A stretch of DNA of 64,000 nucleotides, taken from 13-2-20CM-68-14 sp051955535. GTDB taxonomy: Bacteria; Actinomycetota; Thermoleophilia; Gaiellales; Gaiellaceae. Position 1 is the stretch's first letter. Each line of letters starts with the position of its first letter. Under the pieces are notes generated by a model, which saw nothing but the letters and a program-made list of their open reading frames with translations, had not been told where the DNA came from and did no database searches. Below, in pieces: positions 34,685 to 43,664 of this stretch. The position numbers and the translations under genes are program-made. The DNA lies in contig JBQCGP010000075.1 of the NCBI GenBank assembly GCA_051955535.1, positions 21,019 to 85,018 on the forward strand. The letters run 5' to 3'.

Positions 34685-36221
34685 ATCCGGGGCGCGCCGC
34701 GCCCGTTTTCTGACGCGGCCGTTCCGCCTCAGCCGGCGCCCCTCCCAAACTCGAGGCGCCCTTTCGCTCGCGGAGCGAGTTGCGGTCAACTTCAGCGCAC
34801 AACTCGGGGCACAGTTGATCCTCGCTGTGGGTGGGCTCGTCTCCGTCGCGGTGACAACCCGCTACCTCGACTTTCGGCAGTACGGGGCGCTCGTCACCGC
34901 GCTCATCTTCGTCTCGCTGTTCACGATCCTGACCGATTTCGGGATCACGACGATCGGCGGACGAGAGTTGGCGAAGGACGAGCCCGATCGGGAACACATC
35001 CTCTCGAGCATCGGTCTGATCGTCAGTGGAATCTCGCTCGTCGCTCTTGCAGTTGCGATCGGGCTCGCGCAGCTCGCCTATCCGGGACACCACGGATTCG
35101 ATGTCCGGCTGGCGATCTTGATCCTCGCCCCCCAGCTGCTCGTCGTCGGGCCGAGGTCGGCGGCGCAGGCAGACCTGATTTCTCGGCAAAAGGTCTACCT
35201 GTCGTCGATCTCTGCCGTCGCGACGCGAGTGGTGACCCTTGCGCTGGTCATCGTCGTTGCCGTCGCGGACCTCGGCTTCGTCGCAATGACGTTTGCGTAC
35301 GCCGCCTTTCCCATCCTTGCGGGTATGGGCACGATCCTGCTCGCCCGTACCGGCTTGCCGCGGTTACGTCAGTGGAGCCGGCCGCTCGCGGTCGTGCTCC
35401 TCAAGGCGTCTCTGCCGCTCGGAGCGGTGATCGTCCTGAACTATCTCTACTTCCGCCTCGATCTCTTCCTGCTCTCGATCCTCTCGACCCAGAAAGACGT
35501 CGCACTTTACGGCGTCTCCTACAAGGTGATCGAGATGCTGATTCTCATCCCGTCGTACATCATGGTCACCCTCTTCCCGACAATCGCGGCTGCGGAGCCG
35601 TTCAGCGAGCGACTGAGGAACCTCGTTCAGAACGCCTTCACGCTTATGCAGTTCATCGCGGTGCCACTGGTGGCGCTTAGCTTCTTGAGCGGACAGATCC
35701 TCGAGTTCATCGCAGGGGAGCAATACGGAGGCGCCGCGCTCGCACTGCAGCTGCTGATGTGCGGGACGGCGTTGAGCTTCCTGCAGCAGGTGATCGGCTA
35801 TGCGCTCGTCGCCCTGAATCGCCAGACCTGGGCCTTGTACGTCCTGGCCGCCGTTCTCGTCATAAATCTCGTCCTGAACGTGATCTTGATCCCGCTGTTC
35901 GCGATCAACGGAGCTGCAACCGCCCTGGTCAGCTCGGAGCTGGCATCGCTGATCCTGATCCTCGTCGTCTATTCGCGCGTAGGCCACGTGCCGACCCTGT
36001 ACCAACCGCTGAAGATCCTTGTCGCGGGCGCCGCGATGCTCGCCCTCGTCATCGCGACCCGGGAAACGCTGGGAACCGCTCTCTCTCCATTCGTGACTCT
36101 TGCGGCCGGAGGGCTCCTCGGCTTCGGAACGTTCGTACTCGTGTTGAGGCGGCTCGGCGCCGTGCCGCCGGAAGCCTCGGCCGCTCTCTCCAGCCTGATC
36201 GGGCGGATACGCCACGCCTGA
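34677..36221 (+). CDS. oligosaccharide flippase (Wzx-like, MOP superfamily)
   Basis: Moves the lipid-linked repeat unit across the membrane. The 514-residue protein has about 14 helices; a basic N-tail precedes LGAQLILAVGGLVSVAVTTR, and LSILSTQKDVALYGVSYKVI is the family's mid-protein signature. The start at 34677 lies inside the end of the Wzy gene. The formyltransferase-like gene follows 13 bases later. Confidence 0.92.
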   Translation: MAESGARRARFLTRPFRLSRRPSQTRGALSLAERVAVNFSAQLGAQLILAVGGLVSVAVTTRYLDFRQYGALVTALIFVSLFTILTDFGITTIGGRELAKDEPDREHILSSIGLIVSGISLVALAVAIGLAQLAYPGHHGFDVRLAILILAPQLLVVGPRSAAQADLISRQKVYLSSISAVATRVVTLALVIVVAVADLGFVAMTFAYAAFPILAGMGTILLARTGLPRLRQWSRPLAVVLLKASLPLGAVIVLNYLYFRLDLFLLSILSTQKDVALYGVSYKVIEMLILIPSYIMVTLFPTIAAAEPFSERLRNLVQNAFTLMQFIAVPLVALSFLSGQILEFIAGEQYGGAALALQLLMCGTALSFLQQVIGYALVALNRQTWALYVLAAVLVINLVLNVILIPLFAINGAATALVSSELASLILILVVYSRVGHVPTLYQPLKILVAGAAMLALVIATRETLGTALSPFVTLAAGGLLGFGTFVLVLRRLGAVPPEASAALSSLIGRIRHA

Positions 36222-36234
36222 GCGACCCAATCGG

Positions 36235-37932
36235 ATGCCACGTGTCGCCGTCGTACTCGACGGGAGCGTGATTCCGCGGTGGATCTCCTACCTGTTGTCG
36301 GAGCTTCGCGCGGCGGAGTTCGCCGACGTGGTTCTCCTGCTAGTCGCGGCTCCGCCCCCGGTACCTCCCGCCAGACGAGAGCTTCGAGGACTCCTCTTCT
36401 CGCTGTATGAGGCGACCGATTATCGCGCCTTTCGATCCTCGCCCGACGCCCTCGAGCCTGTCGACGCGGCGGAACAGTTCGAGTCGAAGACGCCTGTTCT
36501 CGAGCTGGCGACGACTTCTTCGCGGGACGCTGTCGCCGCCGCTGACCTCGACGCGATCGCCTCGTACGACCCGGACGTCGGCCTGTGGCTCGCGGAAACA
36601 GAGCCTCGTGGGTCGATTCTTCGCAGCTTCCCGGACGGAGTCTGGAAGCTGCATCACGGAGATCCGGTGCTTTACCGGGGCGGGCCTCCGTTCTTCTGGG
36701 AGCTACACGACGGTGAGACGGCGACCAGGACCGTCCTCGAAGACTACTCGGCTCGAACTGACCGTCCTGCGCAGATCTATTCGTCGTGGTCGGCGATTCA
36801 TCCGCAGTCGCTGTACCAGAGCAGAAACTCGCCGTACTGGAAGGCGACGCAGTTCATGCTTCGCAGCCTCGAGCAACTCGCGGCCGAAGGCCAGATCTCG
36901 CCCGAGCCTGGGCCGAGCTCACGAACGGCGGATGTGAAGAAACCGCGCGGGGTTCCGTCGAACTCGCAGATGGTCACTTTCCTCGTCCGCCTGCTCGCGC
37001 GTGGGCTGCGGAGTCGGCTTCGCCGCCTGGTCTATCGCGAGCGGTGGTATCTTGCCGAACGCTTGAAGAGAGCGCCGGCGGGCGCGGATCTCGGGGGATT
37101 CGAGATCCACCCCGCGCCGAGAGGGGTCTCCACCGCTGACCCATTCGTCGTCTCGAGAGACGGACGGCATCACGTGTTCTTCGAGGAGCTCGAGGCAACG
37201 GGTGCCCGCGGGGAGATTGCGCACTTCGAGATTCTCGAGGACGGGTCGACGACGCCTCGAACGACCGTGCTCACGCGCTCGTACCACCTCTCGTACCCGT
37301 TTGTCTTCGAGCATGACGGTGAGATGTACATGCTGCCGGAGACCGCTGCGAATCGAGCGATCGAGCTTTACCGCGCGGAGGCGTTTCCGGCGGTCTGGCA
37401 GTTTGAACGCACGTTGCTTTCGGACCTGACGGCGGTGGATCCAACCCTGCTCGAATACGAGGGAAGGCTCTGGCTGTTCGCAAACGTCAAGGAATACGGG
37501 GCGCCGTACTCGGACGAGCTCTGCATCTTCTTCGCCGACTCGCTCGAGGGGCCATGGACCCCGCACCCTCGAAACCCGGTCGTCTCGGATGTCCGATCAG
37601 CCCGACCCGCAGGTCGTATCTTCGTCCAGGACGGCGCGTTGATCCGCCCCGGACAAGATTCGTCCGGGAGATACGGCCGGGCCGTCAGCCTCAACCGGAT
37701 CGACGTCCTCACCGACGACGCGTATCGAGAGACGCCGGTCGCCCGCATCGACCCGGATTGGCGTCCCGGAAACCTCGGGACGCACACGTACAACTTCGAC
37801 GACGTCTACGAGGTGATCGACGGTCGTGAGTGGGAGCGGCGCTTCGCGGTTGCCGTCAGGACGGGGGCTTCGAGGAAGCCGGCGCGCCGCCCTCGTGAGC
37901 AAGCCGAGCCCGTTCCTGGAGGAGATCGCTGA
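36235..37932 (+). CDS. formyltransferase-like domain fused to a five-bladed beta-propeller
   Basis: Two-domain protein of 565 residues. N-terminal half (about 1-215) resembles sugar and methionyl-tRNA formyltransferases: Rossmann-type start PRVAVVLDGSVIPRWISYLL and KLHHGDPVLYRGGPPFFWEL, matching the H-P-S-L-L-P-x-Y-R-G region. The C-terminal half (about 290-530) is a propeller like GH43 enzymes and the N-domain of plant GINT1: HHVFFEELEATGARGEI, HLSYPFVFEHDGEMYMLPET, LWLFANVKEYG. It may N-formylate an amino sugar of the repeat unit, with the propeller binding the glycan. Its end overlaps the convergent methyltransferase gene by 77 bases. Confidence 0.75.
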   Translation: MPRVAVVLDGSVIPRWISYLLSELRAAEFADVVLLLVAAPPPVPPARRELRGLLFSLYEATDYRAFRSSPDALEPVDAAEQFESKTPVLELATTSSRDAVAAADLDAIASYDPDVGLWLAETEPRGSILRSFPDGVWKLHHGDPVLYRGGPPFFWELHDGETATRTVLEDYSARTDRPAQIYSSWSAIHPQSLYQSRNSPYWKATQFMLRSLEQLAAEGQISPEPGPSSRTADVKKPRGVPSNSQMVTFLVRLLARGLRSRLRRLVYRERWYLAERLKRAPAGADLGGFEIHPAPRGVSTADPFVVSRDGRHHVFFEELEATGARGEIAHFEILEDGSTTPRTTVLTRSYHLSYPFVFEHDGEMYMLPETAANRAIELYRAEAFPAVWQFERTLLSDLTAVDPTLLEYEGRLWLFANVKEYGAPYSDELCIFFADSLEGPWTPHPRNPVVSDVRSARPAGRIFVQDGALIRPGQDSSGRYGRAVSLNRIDVLTDDAYRETPVARIDPDWRPGNLGTHTYNFDDVYEVIDGREWERRFAVAVRTGASRKPARRPREQAEPVPGGDR

Positions 37933-38926
37933 GCGGCCGAAAGCTCTTCTGGTCGGCGTCAGAGACTTGCAGCGCCTCGGGGTCGAGGACACGAATCCGA
38001 GGACGCGGCACGCGCTCGGCTTCGCGGGCCTTCGCGGCGACGATCACAACGTCTCCGCCAACGACCTGTAAATAGCCAAGCGAAAGCGCATCATCGGCCA
38101 CCCCGGCACCCTGCATCGCCTTGCGGGCACGTCGTGCCGCCCAGGTCGAGCCGGGTACCCGCCGCGACGGTCGAACGTTCAGTGCGCCGGCCACGATCGT
38201 CTCGAAACCGCTGGCCCGAACCGCACTCAGGTACTCGTGCATCCACGTTATGGCGTGCTCCGGGATCGTGTCTCTCGATCGGCGATAGGACCAGACCGCC
38301 CTGATGCTGCGGACCGGATCGAGCGTCAAGAGGAGGCCGCCCGGTTTGAGCACCCTGTTCGCCTCCTGAAAGAGCCGCCTTTTGTCCCCGACGTGGTGGG
38401 CGAACTCCTTGCAAAGAACGAGGTCGAATGCTCCGTCGACAAAGGGCGCGTACGTTGCGTCACAGGCGATCCGCCGACCGCCGCCGAACCGGGCGTGCTC
38501 GTGAATCAGGCCGAGAACGAGCGAGTTGAGCTCGAGCTCGCAGGCCCACATCTCGTACCCGGCCTCGGCGAAGAGCCAACTGACCCAACCCGAACCGGCG
38601 CCGAGCTCGAGGCCGCGCAGGACACCCTCCTGCCGCTGATGCTTGCGAGCCAGACGGATGAGCTTGAACGCATCCGGCGCGCTCTCTTCGAGGAAGGCAA
38701 GGCCCGGCTCGACCGCCTCCGGAGTGGCCTGGTGGACCCGCTCGGCCTCGATGATCTCTTGCATGAAGCCGTGGCTTGCGGCGTCGTAACCCATGTAGAC
38801 GACTCCATCGCGGACCGGGTAGAAGAGGCGGGCTCCTCTCGAGTACAAGCCGTCGGGGACGGCCTCCAACGGCTCGAGCGTCTGCTGACAGCGAAGGATC
38901 TCGAGCGTTTCAGGCGGGACGTTCAA
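37856..38926 (-). CDS. SAM-dependent methyltransferase with N-terminal Trm112-like domain
   Basis: TTG start at 38926 overlaps the stop of the upstream FAD enzyme gene (TTGA). Residues about 1-45 (LEILRCQQTLEPLEAVPDG, then GARLFYPVRDGVVYMG) look like a Trm112-type module with only one of the usual cysteines. The class I methyltransferase follows: motif I GLELGAGSGWVSWLF, then CDATYAPFVDGAFDLVLCKE and EANRVLKPGGLLLTLDP. It probably methylates a sugar or a small acid group of the polymer. The last 100 residues are less conserved. Confidence 0.82.
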   Translation of the reverse strand: MNVPPETLEILRCQQTLEPLEAVPDGLYSRGARLFYPVRDGVVYMGYDAASHGFMQEIIEAERVHQATPEAVEPGLAFLEESAPDAFKLIRLARKHQRQEGVLRGLELGAGSGWVSWLFAEAGYEMWACELELNSLVLGLIHEHARFGGGRRIACDATYAPFVDGAFDLVLCKEFAHHVGDKRRLFQEANRVLKPGGLLLTLDPVRSIRAVWSYRRSRDTIPEHAITWMHEYLSAVRASGFETIVAGALNVRPSRRVPGSTWAARRARKAMQGAGVADDALSLGYLQVVGGDVVIVAAKAREAERVPRPRIRVLDPEALQVSDADQKSFRPLSDLLQERARLAHEGGAPASSKPPS

Positions 38927-40107
38927 AAGGAAACCCGGCCAGGGGGCTGGTGCCCACCGAGCGCCCGCCGACTGACGGCGGGCGCCGCGTACCAGGACCC
39001 GACGACGAAGCGCATCAAAGGGCCGATGCTCAAAGCCGCGGAGGCGCCGACGAAGTGCAGGCCGGGCACGGACGATTCGAGCCCGCGGTCGAGCAGGGGG
39101 TACCCATGCTCGACATCCAGACGCGAGAGAAGACGCTCTCCAAGGAAGGCGTACCGCGTAACGTCGACGACAAATCCGGTAGCAAGGAGCACGTGGTCGA
39201 CGACCCGGTCTCCTCCGCCGTCGAGGGTCAGCAATACACGTCCCCCCTCTTCCTGGGCCGAGACGACGGCCGCACCGGTCGTGAGGAGAACATCGGTGAG
39301 GCGAGGCCTTAGCCAGCCGGCGCCGGCCGGGCGGATGCATCGATAGGCGATTGGGCCTTGGAGGCCGGCCGGAACGGCGCGGTACACGTCCGGCACGGCC
39401 GCGACCCAGCCGGTCACGAGACCGCCGACATCCGTCGGCGGAACCATCCGCTCCCTCACGCTCCGCCGTCCAGCTGTCGAAACGTCGGCCAGCCACCGGA
39501 CAGTCTCAGCGCGGACGAGGACCTCGACGCGTGCTCCCGATTCGTGGAGCAAGGCTGCGGATTCGAGGGCGCTCTGGCCGCCGCCGATGACGAGTACATC
39601 TCGCCCTGAGAAAGGCTCAAACGCGACATGCTCTGAGCTATGTGAGACAAGAGCCTGGTCGAGCCCGTCGAAAGGCGAGGGCTTCGCGGCGAAGGGTGAC
39701 AGGCCCGCCGCGACCACGACCCTGTCTGCGTGCAGCGTCTCGCCGTCCTCCAGCATCAGCTCGAAGCTGTGGTCGCTTGTCTCGACCAGCGAGACACGCC
39801 GAGTGTCGAGGTCGGGAACAGCATGCTGCTGAAACCATCTGCCGTACTCGACGAAATCGGCGATCGGAATCGGATTGTCGAGCGTGCGTCCCTCGGCTGC
39901 GGCCCAAGCATCGAGGCCGAGCGAGCGCTCAGGGTCCGCGATATTCGAGGACCGCTGCCGCGAGCGCAGGAGCATTTTGCGCGGCATTCGCGTCTGCCAG
40001 AACTCGAGAGGTCGCCCGAAGACCCGCGTTTGGACGCCGGCCGCTCGAAGGAAGGCGGCAGTAGCCAGCCCGTGAGGGCCGGCCCCGAGGACTACGACGT
40101 TGGTCAC
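38923..40107 (-). CDS. FAD-dependent oxidoreductase (flavin monooxygenase-like)
   Basis: Two-dinucleotide-binding-domain flavoprotein of 394 residues: FAD motif VVVLGAGPHGLATAAFLRAA at the N-terminus, second motif VLVIGGGQSALESAALLHES at about 168-187 for NADPH, and the ATGF motif LLATGFVVDVTRYAF near 320. This is the layout of class B monooxygenases and N-hydroxylases. Overlaps the ATP-grasp gene (4 bases) upstream and the methyltransferase downstream. The substrate could be an amino acid or amino sugar; N- or C-oxidation cannot be told. Confidence 0.83.
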   Translation of the reverse strand: MTNVVVLGAGPHGLATAAFLRAAGVQTRVFGRPLEFWQTRMPRKMLLRSRQRSSNIADPERSLGLDAWAAAEGRTLDNPIPIADFVEYGRWFQQHAVPDLDTRRVSLVETSDHSFELMLEDGETLHADRVVVAAGLSPFAAKPSPFDGLDQALVSHSSEHVAFEPFSGRDVLVIGGGQSALESAALLHESGARVEVLVRAETVRWLADVSTAGRRSVRERMVPPTDVGGLVTGWVAAVPDVYRAVPAGLQGPIAYRCIRPAGAGWLRPRLTDVLLTTGAAVVSAQEEGGRVLLTLDGGGDRVVDHVLLATGFVVDVTRYAFLGERLLSRLDVEHGYPLLDRGLESSVPGLHFVGASAALSIGPLMRFVVGSWYAAPAVSRRALGGHQPPGRVSF

Positions 40108-41327
40108 GTGTCTTCCGTGAGTGGTGGAGATGCTTGGCCGGCATCGACCGTCGGCGGGCTCGGTTGAGTTGACTGCCCTGTTCGAGACCGCAGACCTTTA
40201 CGAGCCAGCGCAATGAACCGAGCCACGAGCGGGCCGGGGTCGGCGAGCCGGGCGTGCGCATGGACTACGTGACGGTGTGGGCGAGCGACCGCGAGCGCCT
40301 CGCGGACGTGACCATGGCGGAGTTGCCACATCCCGTGACGAAGGTCGGCGTCCTCCCAGCGGTAATGAACTCCGCCCCGCGCAGTCACGGCGGCCGGATC
40401 CCGGCCGAGTAACCACTCGCACCAGACGACGGGCATTGGAGCGCCGGCCGCGTGCGCTAGGACAATCGATCCGTAGAGGCGCGGGTTGATGTCTATTGCG
40501 GCGAACGAGCCGTCCGCCCGGCGTATCAGCTCCAGCTCGAAGATGCCCTGGCAACCGATCCCGTCCGCGAGTTGTTCGACCCGTTCGGCCAGCTGTTTCG
40601 GGGGCGTAACGGTCTCGGAAAAAGCGGCACGGCCGGCCGTCACAGGCCATGTTCGGACGTAGCGCGAGAAGGCTGCCGCGATGAGTCGGCCGTCGGCGAT
40701 TACTCCTCCGACCGAGTATTGCTCCCCCTGCTCGACGCGCTGGAGAAGAAACGGGCGGCCCACCACGTCAACGGCGCGATCGAGGCTTGCGTGATCGTGA
40801 GCGTGCAGGCTTCCCATCTGAAACAGCTTTCCGCCGGACTCGAAGACGGTGCTCCGTGGTTTCACGATGACGGGGAACCCAAGCTCGCGGGCGGCCTCGA
40901 CGGATTCATCACGGGTCGAGCAAACGATCGTCTCCGGGCATGCGATGTCGGCAGCCGCCGCGGGCTCGATCAACGTTCGCTTGTCGAGAGCACGACGTAC
41001 GACGTGGTCGGGCGGCAAGCCGAGGGCGACATGAGGCTCGAGCGCGGCGCGTTGCTCGGACACCGCAAGCAGGCTCGCATCGCTCCCCGGTACGAGCACG
41101 GCGTATCCACCATTGGAGACGATCTTCACGAGGCCCTCGATGTATCCGACCGGGTCGACCCGAGGGTCGACGAGGTGGACGCGTTCTGCGCAACTGCGTG
41201 ACCAGTGGCCCGGCGCCGGATGCTCGTTGGCAACTCCTGTTACCCGAAACCCCGCGGAGCTCAATGAGCGACATGCGCCGAGGGCGGCACGATCGTGCAC
41301 ATCGGTGACGACGACGCGCTCGAGCAT
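40104..41327 (-). CDS. ATP-grasp ligase-like protein
   Basis: Second ATP-grasp enzyme, 407 residues, only distantly like the one at 19833. N-terminal Rossmann-like domain RVVVTDVHDRAALGACRSL; ATP-grasp core with RALDKRTLIEPAAAADIACP, GFPVIVKPRS (ATP-binding Lys) and AIDINPRLYGSIVLAHAAG (metal ligands). First gene of a three-gene overlapping unit with the FAD oxidoreductase and the methyltransferase, which suggests that one small molecule is activated or ligated, oxidised and methylated. Confidence 0.82.
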   Translation of the reverse strand: MLERVVVTDVHDRAALGACRSLSSAGFRVTGVANEHPAPGHWSRSCAERVHLVDPRVDPVGYIEGLVKIVSNGGYAVLVPGSDASLLAVSEQRAALEPHVALGLPPDHVVRRALDKRTLIEPAAAADIACPETIVCSTRDESVEAARELGFPVIVKPRSTVFESGGKLFQMGSLHAHDHASLDRAVDVVGRPFLLQRVEQGEQYSVGGVIADGRLIAAAFSRYVRTWPVTAGRAAFSETVTPPKQLAERVEQLADGIGCQGIFELELIRRADGSFAAIDINPRLYGSIVLAHAAGAPMPVVWCEWLLGRDPAAVTARGGVHYRWEDADLRHGMWQLRHGHVREALAVARPHRHVVHAHARLADPGPLVARFIALARKGLRSRTGQSTQPSPPTVDAGQASPPLTEDT

Positions 41328-41338
41328 TACGCGAGAGC

Positions 41339-42343
41339 CTACGGAACCCGCTCTGGATTAGGCTTCGAGGAAGTCCCCCGCCGGAGGGCTGCCGGCGCCT
41401 GGCCGGTCGCGTGGACGGCGAGCCGGCGCTCTATCTGTGGCCGGTTGGGAAGTCGCTTCGCGAACGACCGCGTCCAGCGCGCGGAGTCAAAGCCCAGCAG
41501 GGTCGCGCGGAGAGCGAGAGCAGCCAAGCCGCCGTGGTGCTTCCGCGTGTACTTCTGGAGGCTCTCGAGGTAGAGAAGTCCGAGCTCGTCGGACTCGGCG
41601 CCAGTGCTCGCGCGGCCGGAATGAGTCACCTCGACCTCCGGTGTAAAGAGGGTCTTCCAACCGTTGTGCTTGGCGCGAATGAGCCAGTCAGTCTCTTCCC
41701 AGTAGACAAAGAACCGTTCGTCGAAGAGGCCCACGTCGTCGAGTGCCGCTCGCCGAAGGCAAAGCCACGCGCCGCAGGCGACGTCGACTTCCCTGCGACT
41801 CAGGTAGTCCCACTCCGGCATCCGGGCGCGGGACACCGCTTCCCACCAAGGCATCCTCTGCGGGAGCGAGAGCTCCGCCGAGAGCAGGTCGAACAACTGG
41901 AGCTCGGTCCGACAGAGCTTTTGAATCGTCCCGTCCGGGTTCTTGAGCAGTGCGGCCACGGCGGCGAGTCGCGGCTGGTCGTCGAAGAGCTTGCGAACCG
42001 TCTCGAGGCCCCCTGCAATCTCGAGGATGTCTGGATTGAGGAGCAGCACGAGCTCGCCGGTCCCCGCCTGGATGCCCTGATTGACGGCGGCGGCAAAGCC
42101 GACGTTGTGGGGATTGGAGATGACGGTCGATCCGGGTATCGCATTGGTAACGGCCTCTGCGGCCCCGTCACCCGGCGAGTTGTCGACGAGAATGAACCGA
42201 GCCGCGCCCCCGGTGAAGCGCAAGGTTGCCGCCAGGCTGGCGTCGAGAATGCCTGCGCTACGGTAGTTGACGACGACGACGTCGAGGGTTCGTGCGCGCG
42301 TGCTCGACGCCCTGTCCGGGCGCATCGTCTCAACCACGTCCAT
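41339..42343 (-). CDS. GT2-family glycosyltransferase (rhamnosyltransferase-like)
   Basis: GT-A enzyme of 334 residues with DVVVVNYRSAGILDASLAAT, SNPHNVGFAAAVNQGIQAGT, LLLLNPDILEIAGGLE and FFVYWEETDWLIRAKHNGWK, the blocks of the WbbL/rhamnosyltransferase subgroup. It begins 14 bases inside the end of the upstream GT4 gene and ends 11 bases before the ATP-grasp gene, so genes 43457-37856 are one minus-strand operon. Confidence 0.93.
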   Translation of the reverse strand: MDVVETMRPDRASSTRARTLDVVVVNYRSAGILDASLAATLRFTGGAARFILVDNSPGDGAAEAVTNAIPGSTVISNPHNVGFAAAVNQGIQAGTGELVLLLNPDILEIAGGLETVRKLFDDQPRLAAVAALLKNPDGTIQKLCRTELQLFDLLSAELSLPQRMPWWEAVSRARMPEWDYLSRREVDVACGAWLCLRRAALDDVGLFDERFFVYWEETDWLIRAKHNGWKTLFTPEVEVTHSGRASTGAESDELGLLYLESLQKYTRKHHGGLAALALRATLLGFDSARWTRSFAKRLPNRPQIERRLAVHATGQAPAALRRGTSSKPNPERVP

Positions 42344-43457
42344 TGCGCGCGAACTCCGCTACGGCGCGTGCGTAGTCCCGCGCCATCCGCTCCTGCGTAA
42401 AGAAGTTCTGCTGTCGTTTGAGCCCTGCTCGTCCATAGGACAGCGGCGTCTCGGGAGCGCGGACCCAGGCAACGAGCCTTTCGGCGAGCGCCACGGCGTC
42501 ACCCGACTGAATGAGGTCGCCGGTCTCGCCGTCGATGATGATCTCGCTTGTCCCGCCGACGTCGGTTGCGATGACCGGCCGCCCGAGGGCCATGGCTTCG
42601 ATCAGGACCATCGGGAGAGCTTCTGCCTCGCTCGTCAGGCAGATTGCGTCGGCCGCCAGCATGAGCTCCGGGATGTCAGTGCGAGGGCCTAGCACCTCGA
42701 CCGCGCCGTTTGCCTCGGCGGCAATCTCGGTGACCTTTGCAAGGTCGGGCCCTCGGCCGGAGATGAAGCCTCGAATCCGGGGCTCGGTCCGACGGGCCCG
42801 CTCAACGGCGTCGATGAAAACATCTGCGCGCTTCTCGGGCCGCAACGTCGCGATCAAGAACGCAGCGAAGTCTTGCGGTTGAAGCCCAAGGTCGGCTCTG
42901 ACCTCGTCTCGAGGCCGACGCGCCGCGAGCGAGGGAATCCCACTCCAAACAGCCCGCATCCGCCCTCGCCGGTAGCCGAGATCGAGCAGGTACGGGAACT
43001 GCTGCTCGGTCACGGCGATCACCCCGTCGACGCGCCGCGCAATCAAACTACGAAGGCGATCGCGGCGCGGGTGATCTGCGGCAAGCGTGCGAGAACTGTG
43101 CTCCGTCGTAACGTGTAGCGCGCCCGTCGTTCTGGCGATCACGTGCCCGACGGCCTGACCCAGAACACTTCTCGTAATGACTGCGTCCGGCTTCCACTTT
43201 CGAAACGAGAGAGCGCGGGCAAGGCCGCGAAGGTCGCTCCGGCTCTTCATCTTCACGAAGGTCGCCTCGACTCCGGCCGCCTGAACGTCCGGAAAGAAAT
43301 CGCCTTCGTCCGTCAGGGTGAGGAGCGCCACCTCGAATCCCTGCCGCCGAAGCTCGGGCAGCAGGATCGACCACTGCCGTTCCGCGCCGCCCGTTTTCAG
43401 ATGCGTGCAGACGAAGAGGAGCCTGTGTTGGCCTTGGTTGGGCGCCGTCGTGCTCAA
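42330..43457 (-). CDS. GT4-family glycosyltransferase
   Basis: GT-B enzyme: HRLLFVCTHLKTGGAERQWS at the acceptor side and TLRPEKRADVFIDAVERAR, GPRTDIPELMLAADAICLTS and EALPMVLIEAMALGRPVIAT at the donor side, including the conserved E-x7-E. The start is uncertain: a TTG at 43457 behind a GGGG-rich stretch fits the family's usual length; the frame stays open to a GTG at 43541. Confidence 0.9.
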   Translation of the reverse strand: MSTTAPNQGQHRLLFVCTHLKTGGAERQWSILLPELRRQGFEVALLTLTDEGDFFPDVQAAGVEATFVKMKSRSDLRGLARALSFRKWKPDAVITRSVLGQAVGHVIARTTGALHVTTEHSSRTLAADHPRRDRLRSLIARRVDGVIAVTEQQFPYLLDLGYRRGRMRAVWSGIPSLAARRPRDEVRADLGLQPQDFAAFLIATLRPEKRADVFIDAVERARRTEPRIRGFISGRGPDLAKVTEIAAEANGAVEVLGPRTDIPELMLAADAICLTSEAEALPMVLIEAMALGRPVIATDVGGTSEIIIDGETGDLIQSGDAVALAERLVAWVRAPETPLSYGRAGLKRQQNFFTQERMARDYARAVAEFARNGRG

Positions 43458-43664
43458 GACCCCAACCCGTCCCTCGCGTGACGGCTCACAACGTCCTGCA
43501 ACCGCATGAAAATCGAGTCGGACAGTGCCTCGTGCCGACACCGACCAACCGCCTCCTCTCCATTAAGGACTCTACACATATGGTGGTAGGAGATGGCCCT
43601 CGGTTCGCAGACCTGGCAACACCCTTCGGGCTCGACGCAGGCGCGCAACGCCTCGGTTGGAGAT

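Noticed and set aside
38237..39346. Long plus-strand frame over the methyltransferase and FAD genes
   Set aside because: Antisense to two genes whose motifs are unambiguous on the minus strand.
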